From Haplosporangium gracile (taxonomy: Eukaryota; Mortierellomycota; Mortierellomycetes; Mortierellales; Mortierellaceae): DNA of 34,172 nt. This document shows positions 10,186-23,200 of this stretch, piece by piece. Position 1 is the first letter of the stretch. Each line of letters opens with the position of its first letter. The stretch covers positions 8,139-42,310 of the forward strand of contig JAAAUF010000286.1 in NCBI GenBank assembly GCA_015499985.1, read 5' to 3'. A program made the position numbers and the translations under genes. Below the pieces are notes generated by a model. It worked only from the letters and a program-made list of their open reading frames with translations, was not told the origin of the DNA and did not search any database.

Positions 10186-10364
10186 CAAAAATCCACATTC
10201 TTTTTTTTGAACAAACTTTCGCCACTCTAAGACGCGTTTGTCGCACCAACTAATCAAACCGCCAGTGTGACTGTTCTTCTCGGGCATTTCTTTTGGTTCG
10301 TAAAAAGCTCAAAGCGGAAGGAACAGGGGTTTTTCACATTCTTTACCTCTGATCAACTTTCAGC

Positions 10365-12892
<2,528 letters not shown>

Positions 12893-13018
12893 TTCATAAT
12901 GACGCGTAATAGACACCATCTATTTTTTTTGCATTCAGTCTGGCTTTCAAGATATCATTATGTACATTCAGAGAAAAGGGGGAGATTGCAAGGCGGGCTA
13001 ACTATCAGCTACGAGTCT

Positions 13019-15117
13019 TCAAGTCTCAATAAGCTCGTTCAAGGGCCAGACTTTGGACAAAACTGTCATAGGCCACCCTTCATCCTTGGCAGACTCCTTC
13101 CCATTAGCCTCAACAACAACCCACTCGACATTATCAACAGATTTGTCCTTGATCAGTCCCAGTCCCAAGTATTGTCTCTCAACTTCTTGAAACTCCTTCT
13201 GGCTGATGATCCCTTCCTCTGCATCACGGATGAGTCTGGAGCGTTCGATGAACCGGGCGAGGTTCTTGAGCCCCGTTTTGGCGGCTTCAAGGATGGAGAA
13301 GACTTGGTGGACGTGGACTTGGTCTTTGTAAGTCTCGAGCCTGACGAGTCTTCCTGGATTCTCTTTTCCGAGGCGGTGGGCGTACAGGCGGTTGTCATCG
13401 TACAAGCGGTCATGTGTGCCTGTTTGCTATTATGATAAGAGGGTTTGAAAAAAGAAGAAGAGGTAATGAATGTCAGAGTGAGAGAAGATGGTAAGATAAG
13501 AGTCGAGTAAAGTCAGAAAGAGCTCCGATTATATTTTAACAAAAACTTACAACGAGAGTGTTGGTGAGTCCTGAAAGGTCAGCGCGGTGAACGGGGGAGA
13601 CGAGAGGGTGTTGGGCCAGACTGGCGTACCAAAGCCAGGCGTGTTCCTCTCCGAGGGCGTTTCTCGCATTGGCGTTGGTAGAGACATCACCGCAGATATA
13701 ATTGCGAGCCAGGTTTAAGGCTTTGAAGCCTGTAAAGGTCTTCTTGTCGAAGGGATGGGATCCAATGGGTCCTGGGCAGTAGCAGTACCAGTCGTTATCG
13801 TTTGCTGCTGGCAGGGAGGATGTTGGATCTGCCCAGACCTATTTGAAGGGGACGCGTTAAAAAAATGGCGGTCATTCTGGCATGTTTTGATTCAGCACTT
13901 TCTCTCTCTTTAGGACAAGCTGCAGAGGCAAGGGTACTTACGGAAAGGAGAAGGGTGGCATGAGGCATCACATACATGGGCGACGTGGATGGTTGAACAT
14001 ATTTGGCGAGGTAGATCATGAATGCAGCAGCCAGGTTGGCACCAGCAGAGTCACCACCAACCACGACGTCCCGAGGATCGACAGGCAGATGTTGAGCTGG
14101 AGACTTGTTGTTTAAAATCAGAGCCTCATGCTTAGGTTGGACCAGGTATAGATACGCCGCAAAAGCATCGTGAATTGCAGCCGGGAATGGATGTTCGGGA
14201 CCCATGCGGTAGTCAAGAGAAAAGATCCTAGTCCCTGGACCAATCTCTTTGGCAAGACGGGCCAGGTAATCGCGGTGAGATTTCGGTGATAGGAAGGCGT
14301 GTCCGCCTCCGTGAAAGTAAAGGACAACAGTGGAAGTGCGTGGACGAGGATCGTTTGCGTGGTGAAGGGCCTCAATCCACTCGCCCTTCAAACTGTAGAT
14401 TCCTCCTTCGTCCAGCCGTCCGACTTCCTCGGGCATGTTGGAAATTTGGGCATGAGGGCCTTGAACAGGGTAATGCATGGAACGAAGGTACTCCTTGCTG
14501 GGGTTCATAATGTCGACTGAGACACCGCGGCGACTAAGTTCCTCGCGAACGTGGGCAAGAGTAGCGCGTTCTGGGCGAGTAAGGGCCTCGAGCCTGACCT
14601 TGAACTGAGCATTCTTTTGAACCTTGACATGCCGAACAAACAACATCTGAAACGGCAAAAGGTCCTCCATGAAATGGCCAACAAATCTTAGGTGACCAAT
14701 AGTCCTCAACTCGACACCAACACCGCGGATCAGAGCAATGACAACTGTCCACCACCAGGGCCAACCGAGAGGATGATGCTTGGAGGAGTACTGAAACCGC
14801 GTGGCGATGAGGAAAGGAAGCTCGACACAGTGAAGCCGGACCATGGAATAGATGGCGTGCCAGGCTATGCGAACGAGAAAGGCAATATCCTTGGGTTTGT
14901 GGAGGATACCATTGAGGTAGGCCCTTTGGAGGAGGGATGGTGCCGAGAAACGGTCTTGGTGCTGCTTAAGTGACAGAATGTATTGGTCTCTTTGTTGTTG
15001 TAGCAGTTGTGGAGAAAGAGCGTTCGTGTGACCTGACTCTGAATTGGCATCGAGTGCTTGCTGTGTGTCCACAAGTGTGCCCGTGGGAGAGTACAGCATC
15101 GAGGGTGTAGAAAGCAT
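13019..15117 (-). CDS. hormone-sensitive-lipase-type alpha/beta hydrolase
   Basis: Predicted esterase or lipase acting on acyl or acetyl esters. Three exons, 13942-15117, 13551-13838 and 13019-13426, give 623 residues with phase-0 junctions. Residues 1-210 hold an unfamiliar N-terminal part with hydrophobic stretches (FLVRIAWHAIYSMVRL and a Trp-rich GWPWWWTVVIALI), perhaps a membrane anchor. The catalytic domain shows the oxyanion motif HGGGH, then DYRMGPEHPFPAA and the nucleophile elbow GGDSAGANLAAA. The third exon supplies a candidate catalytic Asp (THDRLYDD) and a His in DQVHVHQ. HGGGH with GDSAG places it in the HSL/bacterial family IV group, which includes fungal steryl acetyl hydrolases. 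The substrate cannot be told from sequence. A second acceptor 7 nt into exon 3 would change the C-terminus. Confidence 0.92.
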
Positions 15118-16409
15118 GTTTTTTGTTCGGACAAGAGTGGAGAGGAGAGGAGAGGGTAAGGAGGAAGGAGAACAAAGAGGGTGCTAGAAATGAAAACTGA
15201 GAACGTGAGGTGCTCTAAAGAAGAGGGACTAAGATGGGAAAACGTCTCTTTATGTAGTTATCTCCATTGTAGGCGATGATCGAGTGCGAATACGCAGGTA
15301 GGGGGTGAGTGCAAACAGACGACAAAAGTAGACGAAGAGAAGTTGGAAGAAGAATTGACAAGGCGAACAAAAAGAAATGGAGTGACCATCGGATCTGTTG
15401 TTAATTTTTGTTTATTTTGTTTGTGTTCAAAACAACAGTAGCCCCCTCGGCTGGCAAAGTAACGAGGTGAAGAGAAAAAAAATGGATCAAGAACAACGAG
15501 CAGAATAAACCTAACAGCACGTCAACTAGCTCCCTTCTGTCGAAGCTCCCTATTCGCCGTTGGTAGGAAACGACCAAGCAAGGGGTCGAGGCATATGTCA
15601 ATGACCATAAAAAAACCGGCAGGGTACTTTTCAAGTTCCAACAAGTGGTATTCTCTTGTCGCCTTTTTTGTGCGACCCTACATTGCACAATGTATGTTCC
15701 CCCACAAAAAGGGTCTGCGAACTGGGTCGGGTGGACTTTATCTCAACAGTGTTGGATCCATGTGGCATTATCGTTTTTCTTGGGGACGAGATGAAGAGCG
15801 GCAAAAAGTATCCAGATTGTCTACACACGATTCCGCCCAGCTAGAATTATTTCTGTTCTTTGAAAGCCTTCGTCGTGTTTCTCGTAAAAGACATTCATGA
15901 ACGATAAAAAGGAATAAAAAAAACAAAGACGACGCACGGCGTCGGTTTTCATGTGATTTGTGCATCAGGAGTTAGGTGGTCCTAAGCGGCCTGCTCGCGA
16001 TCCTTTCTTTGCCTCTTTCGAACCTTCCTCGAGTACGAACAGCCTGCAAAGTTGATTTTTTGAGGTCCTCCTTTCTTCGTCGGATGCCACGCAGCTGGGG
16101 ATTCTTCATGAATATTCGCGTGAATAAGAACCGCTATTTCTTGGCAGTGGTTGTTGCTACATATACTGTTCATAGATACAGATGGTGCGATCCCTATCNN
16201 NNNNNNNNTTTTTTTGACCTATCCAGGGAAGCGAACCACTTTTTTGATGTTGGCAAAGTGAAATACACGTGACTTGTAGCCTGCAAGAGAGGGAAGAATC
16301 GCGAGATGATCAACTTCACATCGAACAACGACACCAACAACGACATTACAACGCTTCCAAGCACGCGCACGCACACACATTCACCAGGAACAAACGCCAA
16401 AATAACAAT
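15118..16409. other. divergent intergenic region with an assembly gap
   Basis: The spacer lies between the start codons of the hydrolase (minus) and GET5 (plus). It contains AT-rich stretches, short reading frames without protein character, and the N run at 16199-16208. Immediately before GET5 is a CA-rich leader with ACGCACAC runs at about 16365-16385. I see no gene, RNA or mobile element. Confidence 0.6.
16199..16208. other. assembly gap (10 N)
   Basis: Ten undetermined bases, probably a placeholder gap of unknown true length. Whatever lies here in the shared upstream region is not visible. Confidence 0.98.
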
Positions 16410-17468
16410 ATGTCATCTGTCGAGGAATCTCTTTTCATCTCTCAGTTCTTGGCCGCTTACGGAAGCCAGGAAACAAAGTTCCCTTCAACCTATGTCCCAT
16501 CGGGACTTGCTCCTAGCTGGACCTCCAAGGTACGAAAAGAGGAAGCAGGATGAAGGCAGAAACATCAGGCTTACTTCGGGAACAATGGGAGAGGTGAAAA
16601 TGAGGATGAGGATGGCTGCTTCTAGATGATGGCAGAAGTAATGTCAACTGTCAACAGATTTGACGCAAACGAACTTAGGAAGCTGAGCGTGATACTTTTC
16701 ATTTTGCTAAATAGCGTGCTACCTTCGAGAAACCCGTTAAGCCCGTCAAGGGAGACGTTGTTGAAGGAGGTAATAGGATCATTTTTTATTTTACTTTTTT
16801 TCTTGCATTCAATCTAGAAAGAACCACACCTAACAAGATGTCATAAGCGCATCTATCGGTATTCGCGTGTAAATATTAATTATATGTCAATATCAATCTT
16901 ACTTATCAACAACGTAGACATTGAAGTGACCATCAAGGCGCTCAAGTCAGGAGAGTGGACTGTAACCGTGGCAGCTCAAGGAACTATCGCCAACCTCAAG
17001 GAGGCCTTGCAGGCTAAGGCAGGCATTGATGCGGGCACACAGAGATTAGTTCTTAAGGGCAAGGCCCTGATCGACAACAAGCCATTGAACGAGTATGGCA
17101 TCACCACAGGATCGGTCGTCCACTTGTTCGCCAAGGCCGGTGCTACGCTCACACCCACTGGCATCACCCCTCCCACCTCGGCCTCACCCATCTCCGCCGC
17201 AGCCTCAGAGTCAGCAACTGCATCAACAGCGGCAGCGAGGGCACCACAGAGCACGAAACCAGCGGCAACCTCGTACCGTGGTCTGTCTGAGGCAGGCACG
17301 GAGATTGTCAAGGATGCCGAGTTTTGGTATTGGCTCAATGAGCAACTGAAGGAACGACTGGGGTCGAAGGAGGATGCGTCACTTATGATCAAGGGCTTTA
17401 TTGGCCAGTACCGTGACCTGATTGGAAATGCAGGCACCAGGGACATCGAGAACGAGATCAAGAAATAG
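16410..17468 (+). CDS. GET5: Get5/Mdy2, ubiquitin-like GET pathway protein
   Basis: Get5 pairs with Get4 and hands tail-anchored membrane proteins from Sgt2 to Get3 for insertion into the ER. Three exons, 16410-16529, 16715-16769 and 16918-17468, give 241 residues; phases were checked. The N-terminal segment (FISQFLAAYG, then a Pro-rich PSTYVPSGLAPSW) matches the Get4-binding region in position and pattern. A ubiquitin-like domain follows at about residues 60-135, with IKALKSGEWTVTV, TIANLKEALQAKAGI and the RLVLKGKAL strand. A Ser/Ala/Thr/Pro linker then leads to a C-terminal helical segment (EFWYWLNEQLKERL), resembling the Get5 homodimerisation domain. The ubiquitin-like domain has no C-terminal Gly-Gly, so it is not a conjugating modifier. 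An AATAAA hexamer follows the stop by about 127 nt. Confidence 0.88.
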
Positions 17469-17594
17469 TTCAGGAGAAGCAACAGAAAAAAGTAGATTTT
17501 CGTTGATTTTTTTTTCGTATGTCTATCTTGTTTTACACAGCCGACAAAAAGAAATGCTCTTCGACCCTTTTTTGCCCTCTGTGAAGGAGCAGCC

Positions 17595-17600
17595 AATAAA
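17595..17600 (+). terminator. candidate polyadenylation signal of GET5
   Basis: AATAAA lies about 127 nt after the GET5 stop codon, in a T/A-rich 3' region. Confidence 0.4.
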
Positions 17601-18286
17601 AATGCAAATGCGAGATTCTCGGGAAAGAGGAATATCTTTGTTCAGGTCCTGGCATAAGTAAGAAAGGGCTCTATTCCAGTCTTCCAGAAGACCAAAAGCA
17701 CAATTTAAACAAACACAAAACCAAGTGCTTTTTTCATTAACTGTCGCTTTTACTTTTTTGCATCTTGGCGTTTACGAGAAAAAAAGGGTCGATTGGCAAG
17801 TCTGGGCCAGAAAAAAGGAGCAAGAACTAGTGTAAACAAACCAGAAAGATAGCAAAAGTTTGCATGTTCAATGACGCCGTCCGTCTCTTCAATCTTCATC
17901 CGTCACAGCATCATCATCGCGTTGGGGAACACTTCCGCTTCCACGGACTGACTTATTTTCTTTTCTCCTTTTCTATTGAACAAATAAAAACAAGAAAAGC
18001 CCTTTTCTTCATTGATTATCTGGGCACCGCCGCTACCAACCAGCTGAGCGCCAATTATGTTACAAAAAACTCTCCGTAAGGGACGAGAGTAATTATTGAT
18101 CAAATGACGGGTGATGAATGGAGGATTAAAACAAATGTTCGTTGCCGTGGATCCGAGCCATTCATCTGTAAGGACCGAGCACAATGTTTGCCCTTTTTTG
18201 TATTTTACCTGTCCTTTTCTTACGTGGCCGGCGGAGGGATAAACCACAAGACGAAAGAGAAAGGGGGGGGGTTGGAGTATCCACGT

Positions 18287-18593
18287 TCAGATTGATGGAT
18301 TTACAGAGGATGTTGTAAAGGGAGCAATTGATTCTGTTTTAGAAGAATACGACCTTACAAAAAGAAGGCGAATGTTTGTGTGAGCGAAGAATAAAAGGTA
18401 ACTACTATGTCGGAGTGTGTGTTTGAGCAAAATTGGATCGAAAGCTGATGAATGTGTGCGTGTGTTTAGTGAAAAAGGATTGATTGTGTGCAAACAGGGT
18501 AAGTTTGACAGGAAAAGGAAAGAGGAGCAAACCTTGTAGGTCAAGTTTGTCCAGATCAAGAGTCGAGATGTCCAATTTGCGACGTTTTGACAT
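18287..18593 (-). CDS. possible two-exon micro-gene (weak)
   Basis: A start codon at 18593 opens a charged peptide beginning MSKRRKLDISTLDLDKLDLQ. A splice from 18533 to 18333 (weak GTTTGC donor, AACAG acceptor) joins in phase to a short exon ending at 18287, giving 35 residues. The composition of the first exon looks protein-like. The same DNA also reads on the plus strand as QIDGFTEDVVKGAIDSVLEE over 18288-18350, so one of the two is chance. The gene could also continue past a GTAAAT donor inside the second exon. I do not recognise any family. Confidence 0.2.
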
Positions 18594-18965
18594 GCCGCTC
18601 CTGTTGATGTTTTTTTATGATTTTTTTGTCCACCAGGACAAATGTGCTTCCGTAATTCTGTTTCCTTTCTCGTTACTCATTCTCGTTAGTCCGACTGTGT
18701 GGAGGGTTTGAGATGGAGGAGGGGTATGTATGCGTGTCCCTGTGTGCATCGGAGCGAGCAGAAAAAAAAAGAAGGGCAAGGTAACAAAGCAAGGAACTCA
18801 AAAGAACTGCGCATCTTGGTGTTAAAAAAAGGAGAGATAGTGACTATGGGCTTTTTATTGTCGTTATCGTCGTTGTTGTCGTTGTCGTTGTTGGTGTTGT
18901 CATTTGTTGTTCGCTGCGACGACAAGAAAACGTGAGGGTTCAATTCAGCGCGGTGTAGTCTTTGT

Positions 18966-18995
18966 TCAGGTCAGGTCAGGTCAGGTCAGGTCAGG
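18966..18995 (+). repeat. (TCAGG)6 pentanucleotide array
   Basis: Six perfect tandem TCAGG units, followed by a degenerate AGAGG copy. It lies in a non-coding region. The unit is unlike the TTAGGG telomere repeat. Confidence 0.95.
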
Positions 18996-19229
18996 AGAGG
19001 AAAGGGGAAGACGAACCACAAAACGACATACTCGATCACTGCACATTTTCAATGAAGTATTAGAGCGAAGTGTTCTCAAGTATATAATAGTATAATGCAT
19101 GTATGTGTGATGCCCCTCCCCTGGTGCCTTAATAAAACGTTGCATATAAATATTGCAGCCAGTTGGACGGTTCAAGGACCAATATCTTAAATCAATCAGT
19201 CAACCTGCTTTCAAACTGGTGGCTTCATG

Positions 19230-20263
19230 GGACTCAGTCACTTCTTCCTACTTTGTCTTCCTTCCCTCCATTGTTCACTTGTTCATCTCACCTGTCCTTG
19301 TCTGTTTCCTTTTGTTTACTTCATCATCTCTATCTTTTCTTTTACGTCTCTTTCATCCCTTTATTTCCTGTTTTCCCTCGCACCCTCCTTTCCTTCCTTC
19401 CGTCTACGCTTATTATTTTTAAACTTGTACACACACCCACGCACATACGTTTTTACATACACATACTCATCATACTCATTTACGCACACACGCACTTCAC
19501 TTGACACAGCTACATCTCACTCGTCTCTCGTCTCTTATCTTTCCACGGGTAATTAATCTCGCTTCCCTCTTCTTTTCTTCTTTTTACTCACCACCCCTCC
19601 CTTCTCCCCCTACTTCCTCATTTTATGAATGAACAAGAGCGAATGAACACCATCTCATTCACACACTCACACGCACTGCCCATCAACAACAGCCTTTCTT
19701 TGTCTTCTTTTTTGTTCGAACTCACAAGTGCTCAATCACCATTCCTTTGAAAAGTAAAGAAACAAGTGAAAATAACGTTTAGAAGGATTCCTCGAGTTCC
19801 TTTTCTTATTGGCCTGCAGCATATTTTCTTCTCTTTGTCCGTCTTCTTGCTTTCTTTGGGTCTGTTCTGTCTATCCCACCCCGGTCCTCTTTTCTTTTTG
19901 CTTCCTTCATCGTCATCCCGTCTTCCCTTTGTCTTTTCTTCTCCCTTATTTCCTTTTTCTCTTCTCTTCTTGTTTTCTACTCTCTCGCTCCACACCACTC
20001 ATCAACTGAACTCTCTCTGCTCCTTGCCTTTCTTTGCCTTGCCTTTCCTTTCCCCTCTTTTCCTCTCACCCAGCTCCTCATTCACTCCTATAGTACACTT
20101 CTCAATTCAGCTCCGCTCTCACCTTCTCCCACTCACCCGCTCGCTTGCTCGCTCGCCAAACATCGACCGTATCATCCTCCGCTCAGTCACAGCGCAACAG
20201 CAACAGCGACAACAGCAAAATATACAAGTAGATATATTGTGAGCAGAAGCACAGCCATCCACC
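19230..20263 (+). promoter_or_regulatory. pyrimidine-rich upstream leader of the Zn2Cys6 gene
   Basis: About 1 kb with very strong C/T bias on the coding strand (runs of TTCTTT, CCTTTCC, CTCTC) directly before the start at 20264. It includes a short upstream reading frame, 19625-19750 (41 codons plus stop), if the transcript starts that far up. Long CT-rich 5' leaders are common for fungal regulatory genes. The transcription start cannot be placed from the sequence. Confidence 0.5.
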
Positions 20264-23200
20264 ATGTCTAAAGACGAACACAAGGAGCGACAGCGGGTCA
20301 CCAAAGGTATCTATCCAGACTACATATATGCGACTCCCCCGCCACCCGCACCATTGCCTCACTCGAAACAAAACAACGAGAGCCGTCCACGAGGGGGGAA
20401 CTTGCTTTCTAATCAATCTTTTATCGTTGCTCATCTCTGACGTCTCCTCCTTGCCCAATGTTCTGTCCTAAAACTCAATCCTACATAGCCTGCGACAACT
20501 GTAGAAAGTAAGTCGTTATTTTCTCTTCTTTCACATTTCGCATGCAGGACTTACATTTTTATTGTATCTGACACCGCAAGACGACCCATTGGTTCACTGG
20601 TTCACATCCTGTGTCTAAAAACGAAAAAAATCCGGAAGCTAACCTGTCCTTCGCTTCCTTTTTTCTTTTTCATTTGCCACCCTGTATTCCAGAAAAAAGA
20701 TCAAGTGCGGTATGTCGTCGATTGGTGAAATTACCGTATCGCATGGCAGCAAGCATTTTACCAACAGCAGCAGCAAACATGAGTGGACTTTTAATAGGTT
20801 GACCTTTGACTATTTGACCCTTCTTTAGATGCGAAGGCCGATATGTGCTCCAGCTGCGAGCTGCTTCAGATTCCTTGTAAGTGTTTGTGTTAATCAATTG
20901 TATGCATCCAGCTCAGTCTTAAAAAAGTCACCTTTGAATTGTTTATACTTCATGGCTTTAACATCAAATCTCTTTAGGTCTGTATCTCGATCCTACCAAG
21001 AAACGTGGCCCACCCAAAGGCGCTGGACGTAAGTGTCACCTCAAGGCACAAAAAGCCATTTTGGAAATCAAAGCGTGCGAAAGGCCTGCTCACCCAATGC
21101 CCTTTTATTTTTTATTTCTTCGTTTCTTTAGGTCATATCAATGCCATCGAAGATCGCCTACACCGTATGGAGTCAATCGTTGGCGGTTTTGTAGAAGGAG
21201 AGCCAACTGGCGGTTCGGGCGATGAAAACGGATCCAATCTTCCTTCAAGTGTATCTTCGACGGGCTCAAAACCACGGCGGCGGAAATCTACAAAGGGCAA
21301 GCAGAGTTCAACTCAGGAGGACGATTCAATGCAGGCTAACAACGAACAGCAGCCTCTCCAACATAAGCAACAAGTCCAAATGGAGCACCAACATCACCCT
21401 CCACCTTTACAGGAGTATTCCCTGGAGCATCAGCAGCAGCAACTCCAACCTCACTTTCAGGCAGAGAACCCGTTTCAGCCCCACCAAATCGTACAATCTC
21501 AGCATCCTTCTCACTTTGACTTGCAGCTGGACTCGAGTCAAAGTCCCGAAGCAATGTCTCAGACCCACACCGATGACATGCTGGATCCCAACCTCGCCGT
21601 TCCTCTTCACCAAGACCTGTTGAGGGACAGCGTCTTTCCAGCATTTGGAACCCCCTCTCCTGTTCTCAGCTCGAACCACTCTAACAGCGAATACCATGAA
21701 CGCTCTCCAGGACTTGATACCCTACCGCAATTAGGAGTGCACACCCCCCCTAGCCATAGCCATGACCTGGACGACCTCGAGGAGGATATGGGACATCTGA
21801 CATTGGACCACAAAGGACTCGAACGTTACGTCGGCAAATCCTCGCCCATGTTCTACAACCGCCGACATTGGGGCGGATACTCAATTCGGGAACGCGAGCA
21901 GCCCGCAGCCCAAAAATTTCTCGACAATCCTGAATTGCCTTCGCCAGAGCTTATGACCAATCTGCTCAATCTCTATTTTACCTACGTTCATCCTTTCGCA
22001 CCTGTGTTTGTTTGGTCCAAGTTCGTCAAGCGTCTACAAACGAAGCAGTACAGCCCCTCGTTCTTATTTTTGCTGAACAGTATCTTTGCCCTGGCAGCAC
22101 GCTTCTCCGACGACCTTTCGCTCAGGACAGATCCCACCAAGCCTGAAACCGTTGGTGTTCGATTTGTGGAGAAAGCCAAGGAGATTTTGGATACAATCTA
22201 CGACGCACCGGATATGTACTGTGTAGGAGCTCTGGTCTTGCTCTCATACCAGCAGATGGGAACAGGAGGCGGATATCGTGCCTGGATGTATATTGGGCTC
22301 TCGATCCGCATGGCTCAGCATTTGGGCTTAAATAGAGACTGTATGAAGCTCAACCCGCACATGCCAGTGCTTGACCGGGAAGAGCGCAACCGCATCTGGT
22401 GGACTTGTTTTGTCGCCGACCGTCTCGTCTCAGCATCCTTTGGCAGGCCACAGGTACATACCAATCCGTATGGGCTTTAGTGGCATTCGCAATGTTGGTG
22501 GCAAATTAAGCCTCTTGACTCTTGACACTAATATTACCTTCCTGTTGCGTTGCTTATAGGGTATCAACGAGCACGATGTGGATGCTACATATCCCGAGGG
22601 CATTGACGAGGAGAACATACAGCTTGAATACAGACTGGACGGTGCTACTGTGACCTTGTCAGGGCCCTCTCCTCACTCTGAAAAGAACTTTGTCTACATG
22701 GCATCGTTGACGAGGATCATGGGTCGAGTCATGGTCAGCTTGTACAGTCCTCTCTCCCGCGCAACGGCTATGTCAAGCTCACTGATGAATCCCGCCCCTC
22801 TGGAGCAACTGGACAAGGAATTGACGGACTGGCTCTTGACTTTGCCGCCCCACTTGCAGTTCCGGTCTGTTCAGCAGGAGCCAGGCAACTTTGTCTGTAC
22901 TCTTCATATGACATTCTATACAACGCTGATTTTGCTGCATCGACCATACAGCCACAAGTCAGCCTACAACAACCCCAACGACTCTTCTATCTCCCTTTCA
23001 ATCTGCACGTCGGCTGCCAACAACTGTATTGAGATGGCCAGTAATCTGATGCGGGCAGCGGATGGAAGCAGGGATGTTCCTCGTTTGAAGTGCCTGCTTC
23101 ACAGCGCTGTCTTCAACTTCTTCACCGCAGGTCTTGTGCACATCACCAACTGCACCAGCACGGATCCGGTCCTGGCTGCTTCAGCTAAACTGCGTACGGT

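Larger units (their letters stand above)
17469..19229. other. intergenic region without a convincing gene
   Basis: About 1.76 kb between GET5 and the leader of the Zn2Cys6 gene. It holds the GET5 3' UTR with AATAAA at 17595-17600, a pentanucleotide array at 18966-18995, a GTC/GTT-rich low-complexity stretch at about 18860-18905, and another AATAAA at 19131-19136 on the plus strand. Short protein-like pieces occur on both strands near 18287-18593 but do not build a clear gene. No tRNA or rRNA was recognised. Confidence 0.5.

Noticed and set aside
18886..18960. GGGTTCAATTC sequence resembling a tRNA T-arm
   Set aside because: The arms do not pair and no D-arm, anticodon stem or acceptor stem can be placed.
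19766..20242. Plus-strand frame of 158 codons rich in Phe, Leu and Ser
   Set aside because: Product of the CT-rich leader (TTC/CTT/TCT codons); no start context, domain or splice logic.
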